From positions 62,001-126,000 of the forward strand of contig NZ_JAKIKT010000008.1 of NCBI RefSeq assembly GCF_023349125.1: a stretch of DNA of 64,000 nt, written 5' to 3'. Shown here one piece after another: positions 1-8,150 of the stretch (its first letter is position 1; each line of letters opens with the position of its first letter). A program made the position numbers and the translations under genes. The notes beneath the pieces were generated by a model. That model was given only the letters and a program-made list of their open reading frames with translations. It did not search any database and was not told the origin of the DNA. Source of the DNA: Shewanella corallii. Its GTDB lineage: Bacteria > Pseudomonadota > Gammaproteobacteria > Enterobacterales > Shewanellaceae.

Positions 1-1902
1 GGCAACCAGCATCTTATTCATCAGTTTAATAAAACTTGATGGGTCTGCCAGATTCCCTTTCTCGGACAACTGCGCCTGCTGCAGGATCAGGTTGGCCCAA
101 TCTCCGAACGCCTGCTCATCCTGCTCGTCGTTAAGGCGTTGCACCAGAGGATGGTTCGGGTTCACCTCAAATACCGGCTTGGACTCAGGGATCTGCTGGC
201 CTGCTGCCTGCATCAGCTTGATCATCTGGGAAGACATTTCGCCCTCTCCGGCAACAACACAAGCTGGGGTGTCAGTCAGACGAGTGGTCACCTTCACCTC
301 TTTAACCTGCTCGCCCAGCGCAGTTTTAAAGCGTTCCACCAAAGATTCGCTCTCTTTGGCCAGCTTTTCCTGCTCCTGCTTTTCCGCATCATCTTCCAGC
401 TCACCCAGGTCAAGATCCCCCTGAGTCACGCTATGCAGTTGTTTCTCTTTAAAGTCGCTCAGATGATTAACCAGCCACTCGTCGATGCGCTCACTCATCA
501 ACAGTACTTCAACGCCTTTCTTGCGCAGTAACTCCAGATGAGGGCTGTTGGCTGCAGCTTCGTAGCTGTCGGCAACAATGTAGTAAATGTGCTTCTGGCC
601 CTCTTTCATACGACCGATATAGTCGTCCAGAGAGACAGTTGTCGCCGCTGATTCAGTGTGCGTAGAAGCAAAACGCAGCAGGCCTGCAATACGTTCTTTG
701 TTGGCAGCATCTTCTGCCGGGCCTTCTTTCATTACCTGGCCGAACTCAGTCCAGAATTGCTGGTACTTATCGGCGTCATCTTTGGCCAGCTTTTCCAACA
801 TGCTCAGGACACGCTTGGTCAATGCATTGCGCAGAGTACGGGTTACTTTGTTGTCCTGCAGGATCTCGCGGGACACGTTAAGTGGCAGATCATTGGAGTC
901 AATCAGACCCTGAACAAAGCGCAGGTATGACGGCATAAACTGCTCTGCGTCATCCATAATAAATACGCGCTGAACAAAGAGTTTCAGGCCATGTTTACGG
1001 TCACGGTTCCACATATCCCATGGGGCTTTTGCCGGGATATACAGCAAGCTTGTGTATTCCTGATTGCCTTCCACTTTGTTGTGAGACCAGGTCAGAGGGT
1101 CGGAATAGTCGTGGGAGATATGCTTATAGAACTCCTGATACTCTTCATCAGACACTTCTGACTTGGCACGCATCCACAATGCGGTGGCCTTGTTCATGGC
1201 TTTCCACTGGCCTTCAGTCGCCGGGATTTCTTCGCCATCAGGACCGTCGCTTTCAGGGCTGCCCTCTTCCCACATCTCTACCGGAATTGAGATATGATCT
1301 GAATACTTGGTGATGATAGAGCGCAGACGCCAGTCATCGGCAAACTCTTTCTCTTCTTCACGCAGGTGCAGAGTAATCTCGGTACCACGGCTGTTTTTGG
1401 TAATGCTTTCCACGGTGAAGTTACCCTCACCTTCTGACTCCCACTTAACCCCTTCATCAACACCATGACCGGCTGCACGGGTGCGCACAGTCACCTTGTC
1501 CGCTACGATAAAGGCGGAGTAGAAGCCCACACCAAACTGGCCGATCAGCTGAGAGTCACGGGCCGCATCACCGGACAGATTTTTGAAAAATTCAGCAGTA
1601 CCGGACTTGGCAATGGTTCCCAGGTGCTCAATCACACCATCACGGGTCATACCGATACCATTGTCTTCGATAGTAATGGTACGCTTCTCGCTGTCAGTGC
1701 TGATGCGAACCCGCAGTTGACCATCACCTTCATACAGGGCGTCATTGGTTAATGCCATATAGCGCAGTTTGTCAGCGGCATCGGCAGCATTGGACACCAG
1801 CTCACGCAAAAAGATCTCTTTGTTGGAGTACAAAGAGTGAATCATCAAATGCAGCAGCTGTTTTACTTCGGTCTGAAAACCATGAGTTTCCTGATGTGAC
1901 AT
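1..1902 (-). CDS. htpG: Molecular chaperone HtpG (Hsp90), 3' end cut by window edge
   Basis: Cytosolic Hsp90-family ATP-dependent chaperone. The reading frame is open from ATG at 1902 to base 1, giving 634 codons; the family is about 625-640 aa, so only a few residues and the stop are missing. The GHKL ATPase domain is N-terminal: RELVSNA with Glu34 and Asn38, and EDNGIGM near 79-85. The middle domain and a C-terminal dimerisation region follow. It is last in the conserved order apt-dnaX-ybaB-recR-htpG, but a terminator behind recR and its own heat-shock promoter separate it from that group. The ATG at 1902 is chosen because the protein then begins MSHQETHGFQ, as in relatives. Confidence 0.97.
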   Translation of the reverse strand, partial: MSHQETHGFQTEVKQLLHLMIHSLYSNKEIFLRELVSNAADAADKLRYMALTNDALYEGDGQLRVRISTDSEKRTITIEDNGIGMTRDGVIEHLGTIAKSGTAEFFKNLSGDAARDSQLIGQFGVGFYSAFIVADKVTVRTRAAGHGVDEGVKWESEGEGNFTVESITKNSRGTEITLHLREEEKEFADDWRLRSIITKYSDHISIPVEMWEEGSPESDGPDGEEIPATEGQWKAMNKATALWMRAKSEVSDEEYQEFYKHISHDYSDPLTWSHNKVEGNQEYTSLLYIPAKAPWDMWNRDRKHGLKLFVQRVFIMDDAEQFMPSYLRFVQGLIDSNDLPLNVSREILQDNKVTRTLRNALTKRVLSMLEKLAKDDADKYQQFWTEFGQVMKEGPAEDAANKERIAGLLRFASTHTESAATTVSLDDYIGRMKEGQKHIYYIVADSYEAAANSPHLELLRKKGVEVLLMSERIDEWLVNHLSDFKEKQLHSVTQGDLDLGELEDDAEKQEQEKLAKESESLVERFKTALGEQVKEVKVTTRLTDTPACVVAGEGEMSSQMIKLMQAAGQQIPESKPVFEVNPNHPLVQRLNDEQDEQAFGDWANLILQQAQLSEKGNLADPSSFIKLMNKMLVA

Positions 1903-1950
1903 GAATATTTCCCTTGTTGTTACACAATGAATTTCGTTCTTGATAAAGAA

Positions 1951-1978
1951 ATGGGGCCTGGATACAACATTTCAAGGG
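1951..1978 (-). promoter_or_regulatory. Sigma-32 heat-shock promoter of htpG
   Basis: On the minus strand the -35 element CCCTTGAA (1971-1978) and the -10 element CCCCAT (1951-1956) are separated by 14 nt. This matches the RpoH consensus (CTTGAA, 13-17 nt, CCCCAT). It lies about 50 nt upstream of the htpG ATG, where a heat-shock promoter is expected. Confidence 0.88.
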
Positions 1979-2006
1979 GAAAAATTAACTGAACAAACAA
2001 GCGGCT

Positions 2007-2037
2007 AAAAAAAAACCAGACACAAGGTCTGGTTTTT
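2007..2037 (-). terminator. Rho-independent terminator after recR
   Basis: Inverted repeat AAAAACCAGAC (2011-2021) and GTCTGGTTTTT (2027-2037) with a 5-nt loop. Read on the minus strand it ends in a run of about nine T. It starts 17 nt after the recR stop and isolates recR from htpG. Confidence 0.88.
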
Positions 2038-2053
2038 GGATTCAAGTTTGATG

Positions 2054-2653
2054 TTACAAAGACTGTCTGCCGGTAAATGCCAGTGCCAGCGTAGTGCTGT
2101 CGACATACTCCAGCTCGCCGCCAACGGGAACCCCATGGGCAATACGGCTGATGTTTATCTGATAACGTCTGGCGATATCGGCGATGTAATGCGCTGTGGC
2201 ATCCCCTTCTACTGTCGGGTTGGTGGCGAGGATCAGTTCTGACACTTCTCCTCCGGCCAGATGCTCCTCCAGCAATGACAATCCCAGTTCTTCAGGCCCG
2301 ACACCATCCAGCGGTGACAGGTGGCCCAGCAGCACAAAATAACGACCGCTGAAATGCCCACCCGCTTCAATTGCCAGCACGTCTGCCGGCGTTTCTACCA
2401 CACAAATGGTATCGGATTTCCCCCGGCGACTGCTGTCGCAAATAGGACATAGTTCCTGTTCGGTAAAAGTTCGGCAGGAACGACAATGACCCACTTCGCT
2501 CATTGCTCTGCCCATTACATCGGCCAATGCCTTACCCGCAGGTCTTCCACGCTCGAGCAGGTGGAATGCCATACGCTGGGCAGATTTTGGGCCGACACCG
2601 GGTAGGCAACGCAAAGATTGGATCAACTCATCCACCAGAGGAGAAAACTTCAT
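2054..2653 (-). CDS. recR: Recombination mediator RecR
   Basis: 199 aa, the usual length. RecR works with RecF and RecO to load RecA on SSB-coated gaps. The N-terminal helix-hairpin-helix region (LPGVGPKSAQRMAFHLL) is followed by a C4 zinc finger (Cys57, Cys60, Cys69, Cys72) and a Toprim domain from about residue 80. The start lies 12 nt after the ybaB stop, the standard ybaB-recR coupling. A terminator directly follows the stop. Confidence 0.97.
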   Translation of the reverse strand: MKFSPLVDELIQSLRCLPGVGPKSAQRMAFHLLERGRPAGKALADVMGRAMSEVGHCRSCRTFTEQELCPICDSSRRGKSDTICVVETPADVLAIEAGGHFSGRYFVLLGHLSPLDGVGPEELGLSLLEEHLAGGEVSELILATNPTVEGDATAHYIADIARRYQINISRIAHGVPVGGELEYVDSTTLALAFTGRQSL

Positions 2654-2665
2654 TGCAACCCCTGC

Positions 2666-2995
2666 TTAGAATGGCATCTTCATGCCAGGTGGCAGCTGCA
2701 TACCACCGGTCACCTCAGCCATCTTGGCCTTCTGGTTTTCTTCAATGCGGCGCGCTGCATCGTTACAGGCGGCAGCAATCAAATCTTCCAGCATCTCTTT
2801 GTCATCTTCCAGCAGGCTTGGGTCAATCTCGACCTTGCGAACGTTATGAGTGCCGGTCATGGTTACTTTAACCAGGCCTGCACCGGCTTCACCGGTCATC
2901 TCCATACGGGCGATCTCTTCCTGCACGCGGGCCATTTTTTCCTGCATCATCTGGGCCTGCTTCATCAGGTTGCCCATTCCGCCTTTTCCAAACAT
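2666..2995 (-). CDS. ybaB: Nucleoid-associated protein YbaB/EbfC
   Basis: 109 aa, begins MFGKGGMGNLMKQAQMMQEK, which is diagnostic of the YbaB/EbfC family. These small dimeric proteins bind DNA with tweezer-like helices and are nearly always encoded between dnaX and recR, as here. The long N-terminal helix covers about residues 8-35, a beta-sheet core follows, and the C-terminus is Met/Pro/Gly rich. The precise cellular role of the family is unsettled. Confidence 0.95.
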   Translation of the reverse strand: MFGKGGMGNLMKQAQMMQEKMARVQEEIARMEMTGEAGAGLVKVTMTGTHNVRKVEIDPSLLEDDKEMLEDLIAAACNDAARRIEENQKAKMAEVTGGMQLPPGMKMPF

Positions 2996-3129
2996 AGTCT
3001 ACTTCTCTAAAGTTAATGTTAAGCTGGCTAATCTTACTCAAATCATGCAGATTAGCAATCTCGTGCCTGAGGCTGGCGACAGCCCCAGGACAAATCTTTG
3101 CGCTTTGAGTCCCGGCGCACAGTCCGCAC

Positions 3130-6123
3130 TCAGGCTGAAGTCAGCCCCTGAATACCTCGTCCTCGCAAAGCCAACAAATCCTGAGGGTAAGCGACTGAAT
3201 CTTCATCCAGCTGAGCCCCCATAAAACTGCTGAGCCAACGAATATTCTCGTCGCTGACCAGTGAGCTTCTTGCCTGTTGCAACAATTCCAGATGGAACCT
3301 TGCCCGCACCTCTCTGGGGGTTTCTCTTTGGGGGTCACTACCGACCTGAATTTGCAGTGTAAGCTCTCTCCCTGCCAGTTCGACCAGAGCAACCCTGAGT
3401 TGTTCAACGGCGGAGGCGGCTGCCAGGTGTTTTTGATCAGGTTTAAGCAGGAGGTCAATCTGATCGCCCCACTCCATACAGATGGAGTTCACAGCCAACT
3501 GTCTTACCCGTCCACCTATTTTCAGGCCTGACATCTGCTTATACCAATGCAGATCCAGTTCGTTACCGGTAACAGGTAACAGTTCTGCCGGCAGCATAAT
3601 GCCAGCTTCTGCATCACAACTTTGCTCAGGAGCAATCTCCTCAGCTTTGGTTACACCTTGCTGTTCAGCGCTTTGCTGTGCCTCATCATGACTGAACTGC
3701 ACCTGTGCCATCGCCGACTCTGCGGCCATCACATTGGTATCAGCGTTGTCAGACTCAGTATCATCTGCATCATCAGCCATAAACTCAGCCGAGAAACTAT
3801 CACTTGGCGGCGGCATAGCTGCGACAGCCTGAGATTCTTCCCAGGGCGGCCTGTCTTCTTTTGCTTGAGAGACTTCTTCCGCTTGAGAAACCTCAGGCTG
3901 AGGTTTTGGTGCTTCAGGTTGCAAAGCAACTTGCTGCGGCTGGTTATCAGTGGTGCCGGTTAATACCTGGTCACCAGCAGTGTCGGCACCTGCAGACTCT
4001 TCCGTTGACTCAAGCACATCCCGGGGCTCAGATAATTTCTCATCTGTTTGAGTCTCTGGCGCGTTAGGCTTCTTGTCGGTAGAGCCAGGTCCGGCGACCT
4101 TAACACCGGGAGTTTCCTCCTGAGACTCTTCACCGCCAAGCCCCGACATCAGCAGATCTCTGGCAGCCAGCACAGCATCGAGAAAATCATCATCCAGTGG
4201 TTTCGCTGCCGGCGGCGTAACCACTGGTGCAGCGGGCACAGGAGTGGCAGGCTCGAACATCAGCCCCGACATATCCTGGGTATCTTCGCCGTCGCTATCG
4301 CCGGTAAAGTACTGTTCGTAGGATGAAAGGTCGTCCTCACCAAATGATGGAGGACCAAATTGGGGCTCTGAACTATCACTTACCGTGTCAGCAGTCGCTG
4401 CTGGAGTAACGCTCTCAGTCGCAGGAATATCCCCGGTGGTCTCAGCGTCGCCCTGCTTATCCTTAACCTGGACATTCGCTGCCTGGGTGTCGGCAGTGGT
4501 TTGTGACCGCTCATCAACACTGTACAGAGCGCTCTCTTTCTGGACCACTGGCTTTGCAGGAGTGACATTTGTACCTGACTCCGGGGCCCTGAATTCAGCA
4601 GCTATCGGGGCAGGCCCGACAGGCTCGGATTCATCTGAGTCTGATTCGCCCGGCAAGTCTGATGGGGCTTGAGCATTGGCATAGCCCATGGACTCAGCCT
4701 GACTGAGCAGCAGCGTTTGCTCAGCCAGCAGCGCATCTTCCTCATCATCAGAATCGTCAGCTTGCTCAATCTCTTGAGACGCATCCGGATTTGAAAGCTC
4801 ACGGCTTTCAGGTATCACAGGCGTTTGGGCAACAACCTGCGCCCTAGGCTGAGATTCAAGCTCCTTCGCAGGGCTTTCATCAAGCTTCTCAGGTGCGGTG
4901 CTTTCGGTTGAAGACGGGGGCTGAACAGTAGCAGCCGACGTTAAGGTTTCGCTGCCCTCAGTACCGGTCGCCCCACCGGCAGGCTCAGCCTTTCCCGGCG
5001 TATCACCGCCTCCCTGGGCTGGAGTCCAGTGACCGGCGACAGATTCGGGTAAAAACGCAATGGCTCTAAGCAGTGCCATTTCGAGTCCCGACTTGGGATC
5101 CGGCGCATGGGGTAGGTCTTTACGGCCAGTCAATAATATCTGGTAATAAAGTTGGATCTGCTCGGGCTTCAGCACAGAGGCAAATTGCTTGATTTGGTCG
5201 CTGTACAATGACATTTGCGCCGCAGCCGGAGCAAACTGGGTCAGAGTAACCTGATGAAGCAGTTCCAGCAGACTGCGCAGCACTTCGTCTGCATCAGCTC
5301 CATAGCTGAGGATTTGCGCGGTAAGATGCATCAAGTGGGCAACATCACCTTTCAGCAACGCGTCCAGCAAGGCAACTACCTGCTGCTCATCTATGGTGCC
5401 AAGCATGGTTTGCACTTGCTGCAACATGACCTGGCCCGCACCGAAAGCGATAGCCTGATCAGTCAGGCTTAGCGCGTCACGCATAGAGCCATTGGCAGAT
5501 TTGGCCAGCAGCGTCAGCGCCTGGGGCTCAAAAGGCAACTGCTCCTGAGTCAACACATGGTTCAGCTGACCGGCGATATCATCCTGAGTCAGACTCTTGA
5601 GGTTAAATTGCAAACAGCGCGACAGTACAGTAACCGGCAGCTTTTGAGGATCGGTTGTCGCCAGCAGAAACTTCACATGCTCAGGCGGCTCTTCCAATGT
5701 CTTCAACAAGGCGTTGAAACTGGAGCGCGACAGCATGTGAACTTCATCGATAAGGTACACCTTAAAGCGCCCACGGGTAGGACGATACTGTACGTTATCC
5801 AGCAGCTCACGGGTATCATCGACTTTGGTGCGGGAGGCCGCGTCCACTTCAATCAGATCAACAAATCTGCCTTCGGCAATTTCGACACAGCTGGGGCACT
5901 TACCGCATGGGTTGGCGGTTACACCGGTTTCACAGTTCAGACCTTTGGCAAACAAACGGGCAAGACTGGTTTTACCCACCCCCCGGGTGCCGGTAAACAG
6001 ATAAGCGTGGTGAAGACGTTGTTGGCTGAGCGCATTGGTCAGCGCGTGCAGTACATGGGATTGACCAACAACCTGATCAAAGTTGGCAGGGCGCCATTTT
6101 CTGGCCAACACCTGGTAAGACAT
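3130..6123 (-). CDS. dnaX: DNA polymerase III subunit tau (DnaX), unusually long linker
   Basis: 997 aa from ATG at 6123, preceded by GGGGAG. DnaX is the clamp-loader ATPase that also tethers the core polymerases. The N-terminal AAA+ module is complete: Walker A GTRGVGKT (45-52), zinc cysteines 64, 73, 76 and 79, Walker B LIDEVH (about 124-129) and a sensor/SRC motif. Residues about 370-845 are an acidic, Pro/Gln/Ser/Thr-rich low-complexity stretch. The C-terminal 150 residues resemble the polymerase-binding tau domain. E. coli tau is 643 aa. I found no A6G slippery run in the linker, so the classic frameshift that makes gamma is not apparent. Confidence 0.95.
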   Translation of the reverse strand: MSYQVLARKWRPANFDQVVGQSHVLHALTNALSQQRLHHAYLFTGTRGVGKTSLARLFAKGLNCETGVTANPCGKCPSCVEIAEGRFVDLIEVDAASRTKVDDTRELLDNVQYRPTRGRFKVYLIDEVHMLSRSSFNALLKTLEEPPEHVKFLLATTDPQKLPVTVLSRCLQFNLKSLTQDDIAGQLNHVLTQEQLPFEPQALTLLAKSANGSMRDALSLTDQAIAFGAGQVMLQQVQTMLGTIDEQQVVALLDALLKGDVAHLMHLTAQILSYGADADEVLRSLLELLHQVTLTQFAPAAAQMSLYSDQIKQFASVLKPEQIQLYYQILLTGRKDLPHAPDPKSGLEMALLRAIAFLPESVAGHWTPAQGGGDTPGKAEPAGGATGTEGSETLTSAATVQPPSSTESTAPEKLDESPAKELESQPRAQVVAQTPVIPESRELSNPDASQEIEQADDSDDEEDALLAEQTLLLSQAESMGYANAQAPSDLPGESDSDESEPVGPAPIAAEFRAPESGTNVTPAKPVVQKESALYSVDERSQTTADTQAANVQVKDKQGDAETTGDIPATESVTPAATADTVSDSSEPQFGPPSFGEDDLSSYEQYFTGDSDGEDTQDMSGLMFEPATPVPAAPVVTPPAAKPLDDDFLDAVLAARDLLMSGLGGEESQEETPGVKVAGPGSTDKKPNAPETQTDEKLSEPRDVLESTEESAGADTAGDQVLTGTTDNQPQQVALQPEAPKPQPEVSQAEEVSQAKEDRPPWEESQAVAAMPPPSDSFSAEFMADDADDTESDNADTNVMAAESAMAQVQFSHDEAQQSAEQQGVTKAEEIAPEQSCDAEAGIMLPAELLPVTGNELDLHWYKQMSGLKIGGRVRQLAVNSICMEWGDQIDLLLKPDQKHLAAASAVEQLRVALVELAGRELTLQIQVGSDPQRETPREVRARFHLELLQQARSSLVSDENIRWLSSFMGAQLDEDSVAYPQDLLALRGRGIQGLTSA

Positions 6124-6156
6124 GAAACTCCCCAAAAGTTAATTAGTTCCGGGAGC

Positions 6157-6226
6157 AAGCTCCGCGTAGTCTGGGCACAATAGCACGCTATTTATGGACA
6201 TGCTATATGGTGACTACGCCGAGCTT
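6157..6226. repeat. Long inverted repeat between apt and dnaX
   Basis: The arms 6157-6171 (AAGCTCCGCGTAGTC) and 6212-6226 pair over 15 bp with one mismatch. A nested repeat ATAGCA (6180-6185) / TGCTAT (6201-6206) lies inside. No T-run follows on either strand, so it is not a standard terminator. In the apt-dnaX transcript it would form a two-level stem about 35 nt ahead of the dnaX start codon. Confidence 0.6.
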
Positions 6227-6239
6227 TGGGTGCGCTGGA

Positions 6240-6791
6240 TTATTCGCCTTCAAACTCGCAAAGTTTGAACAATTCCAGGCCCTGAGCCTGCAAACGCTGC
6301 TCACCGCCCAGTTCAGGCAGAGAGATAACGAAAGCGGCATGATTAACATCACCGCCCAGTGCGCGGATCAGCTTAACAGTGGCTTCGATAGTGCCACCGG
6401 TCGCCAACAGATCATCAACAACCAGCACCTTGTCACCGGCAGAGATGGCATCTTTATGGATTTCCAGCGTATCGTGACCATACTCCAGCTCATAGCTTTC
6501 AGCGATGGTTTCGCGAGGCAGTTTACCTGGCTTGCGCACAGGTACAAATCCTACTCCCAACTCCAACGCCAAAGGTGCGCCAAACAGGAAGCCGCGGGCT
6601 TCAGTACCCACAACTTTGGTGAATCCCATACCCTGATACTGGGCAACCAACTCAGCAATGGTAGCTTGATAGGCTTTTGCATCTTCCAGCAGACTGGTGA
6701 CATCGCGGAACATGATTCCCTGCTTAGGATAATCGGGAATGGTTTTAATGCTCTGCTTGATGAGGGTTAAGCTTTCACTGTTCATAGACAT
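6240..6791 (-). CDS. apt: Adenine phosphoribosyltransferase
   Basis: 183 aa from ATG 6791 (a second ATG lies at 6785). It salvages adenine to AMP with PRPP in the cytosol. The PRPP-binding motif VLVVDDLLATGGT is at about 122-134, and the N-terminal SIKTIPDYPKQGIMFRDVTS matches bacterial Apt. It sits directly upstream of dnaX, as in E. coli. No strong Shine-Dalgarno precedes either ATG, so the exact start is a choice between the two. Confidence 0.95.
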   Translation of the reverse strand: MSMNSESLTLIKQSIKTIPDYPKQGIMFRDVTSLLEDAKAYQATIAELVAQYQGMGFTKVVGTEARGFLFGAPLALELGVGFVPVRKPGKLPRETIAESYELEYGHDTLEIHKDAISAGDKVLVVDDLLATGGTIEATVKLIRALGGDVNHAAFVISLPELGGEQRLQAQGLELFKLCEFEGE

Positions 6792-6847
6792 ATTCAATTA
6801 CTTAACTCGCCGGGAACAAAAGGAAATTTTGTGCCGGGCGTAAACAA

Positions 6848-6872
6848 CAAAAAAGTCCACACGAGGTGGACT
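6848..6872 (-). terminator. Terminator after the receiver-domain gene
   Basis: Stem AGTCCAC (6854-6860) / GTGGACT (6866-6872), 5-nt loop, followed on the minus strand by T7. It lies about 65 nt beyond the stop at 6937. Confidence 0.8.
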
Positions 6873-6936
6873 CATACATGCCTTCACCACATTCAAGTCA
6901 GGAGAACAAAGTGAAGGTCGCTAATCCGGGACAAGC

Positions 6937-7332
6937 TTAAGCCGCTTTTTCTTTGGTTGCAACTACAACCGCAGTCAGGCGTTCCACCAGCTGCTGTCTG
7001 GCATCACAATTCAGAGGTTTGTTCATGAAAAACGCCAATTGATCTGTATTGGCATGACGACTGACTTCATCAAAACTGCGGGTCGAAAGCATCACCACGG
7101 GCATGGATTGATGACGGGGATTGGATTTAAGCAGCCCCAACAAATGAGGGCCGTCAATGATAGGCATAAAAAAGCCGGTGATAACTGCATCGAACGTCTG
7201 CTGTTCACAGGCTTGCAGAGCCTGAATGCCATTGTCACGGACCTCGGTTTCCCAACCGGCCGAAGTCAACAAGTCTTGAAGTGTATCCCGACTGATCCTG
7301 TTGTCATCTACGATCAAAACTCTGTGAGTCAT
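6937..7332 (-). CDS. Stand-alone receiver-domain protein lacking the phospho-acceptor Asp
   Basis: 131 aa, a single CheY-like receiver fold with no output domain. The acidic pair is present (LIVDD, Asp9-Asp10). The switch residue is Ser83 (VVMLST) and the conserved Lys is Lys105 (MNKP). The segment AVITGFFMPIIDG aligns with CheY FVISDWNMPNMDG and has Gly53 where the phosphorylated Asp should be (codon GGC, minus strand, 7174-7176). It should therefore not be phosphorylated in the normal way and may act as a pseudo-receiver or protein-binding module. It is flanked by its own terminator, and no kinase is adjacent. The partner is unknown. Confidence 0.85.
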   Translation of the reverse strand: MTHRVLIVDDNRISRDTLQDLLTSAGWETEVRDNGIQALQACEQQTFDAVITGFFMPIIDGPHLLGLLKSNPRHQSMPVVMLSTRSFDEVSRHANTDQLAFFMNKPLNCDARQQLVERLTAVVVATKEKAA

Positions 7333-7467
7333 CCTGAATTCTCTGCTCCTGTCTCGAAAGGCGCGGGGATCCTATACTAAATAGATGACAATTTCATGAG
7401 AAAAGACCAAAAAATCGATACAAATCGGAAAAGTATACTGTATCCAAATTTAACTATTTGATGATGT

Positions 7468-7842
7468 TCAACTTTCATCGGGGATTACGGGCAGTCGCCA
7501 CAGATAGATCATCAAGGTCACGCAAAAGCAACTGAGCATAATTTTGACCCAAACCAAAGGCACCACATAGATACTGAGGCTAAAGCTGATTAAGCTGACA
7601 ATCATAGCCCTGCGCTTCAGCCCAGGTCTGACTGCTCGTTGTTGTTCCCAGTCCTTCAGGCTTTGGGCAAACCAGGGATGCTGATGCAGCCAGTTATGCA
7701 GCCTCTCGCTGGAGCGGGCAAAGCAATAAGCAGACAACAGGATAAAAGGAACGGTTGGCAAGAGTGGTAAAACAATACCAAGCACGCCCAGTCCCAAACT
7801 GGTCAAGCCGACAAACAGAAAAAAACCACGTTTTACAATCAT
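7468..7842 (-). CDS. ybaN: DUF454 (YbaN-like) inner membrane protein
   Basis: 124 aa from ATG 7842, which has GGGA 8 nt upstream. The frame stays open to 7908, but the extra residues include a hairpin and no good ribosome site. It has a hydrophobic N-terminal pair of membrane segments (FLFVGLTSLGLGVLGIVLPLLPTVPFILLSAYCFARSS), a basic cytoplasmic loop with HPWFAQSLKDW, and two C-terminal membrane segments. This is the DUF454/YbaN family; in E. coli ybaN also lies beside apt. Its function is unknown. Confidence 0.85.
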   Translation of the reverse strand: MIVKRGFFLFVGLTSLGLGVLGIVLPLLPTVPFILLSAYCFARSSERLHNWLHQHPWFAQSLKDWEQQRAVRPGLKRRAMIVSLISFSLSIYVVPLVWVKIMLSCFCVTLMIYLWRLPVIPDES

Positions 7843-7862
7843 CTGTATTCCCAGAAAAGCAA

Positions 7863-7890
7863 ACAGCCACTCCTTAATTAAAGTGGCTGT
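7863..7890 (-). terminator. Hairpin after the 40-codon gene
   Basis: Perfect 9-bp arms ACAGCCACT (7863-7871) and AGTGGCTGT (7882-7890) with a 10-nt loop, followed on the minus strand by a moderately T-rich stretch. It lies 38 nt after the stop of the small gene and 20 nt before the DUF454 start. It could end the first transcript or fold in the leader of the second. Confidence 0.5.
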
Positions 7891-7928
7891 AGAATATAAT
7901 GAATGCAAACGTCAGGTAAACTGTCGAC

Positions 7929-8051
7929 TCAAAGGATGCCAGCCAGTTTCAACCATGACAAAGTTGCCGGCAAGGTCGGAATCAACAGGGTTAACAAAAA
8001 CACCGCAACATACAATCCGTTAAATGGCTCTTTAAACTCGGTATCACTCAT
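7929..8051 (-). CDS. Small 40-residue membrane protein, family not recognised
   Basis: ATG 8051 to TGA 7929, 40 aa, beginning MSDTEFKEPFNGLYVAVFLL and continuing as one hydrophobic span with a short Leu-rich tail. A good ribosome site (AAAGGA, 8 nt spacing) precedes it. An extended -10 and a CRP-type palindrome lie just upstream, and a hairpin lies after the stop. One hydrophilic N-terminus plus a single membrane helix is the layout of small accessory subunits of respiratory or transport complexes. It is downstream of hvfC on the same strand but has its own promoter. I do not recognise the family, and the link to the RiPP cluster is positional only. Confidence 0.65.
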   Translation of the reverse strand: MSDTEFKEPFNGLYVAVFLLTLLIPTLPATLSWLKLAGIL

Positions 8052-8078
8052 AACATTCGTCCTTTCGCTACAACTCAC

Positions 8079-8111
8079 TGTGACTTACATCACATTTTAG
8101 ACGAGATATTA
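8079..8111 (-). promoter_or_regulatory. Extended -10 promoter with a perfect CRP-type site over the start
   Basis: TGTGACTTACATCACA (8079-8094) is a perfect TGTGA-N6-TCACA CRP half-site pair. Just upstream on the minus strand is TGATAATAT (extended -10, hexamer 8106-8111). That places transcription start near 8098 and the CRP box within about +3 to +20. In that position bound CRP would block rather than activate. Confidence 0.65.
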
Positions 8112-8150
8112 TCAGGGAGTCATACTTTCAACTTACCAAGCGAACAAACT

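Noticed and set aside
3560..5050. Programmed -1 frameshift site in dnaX
   Set aside because: No A6G or similar slippery heptamer with a following stem was found in the linker.
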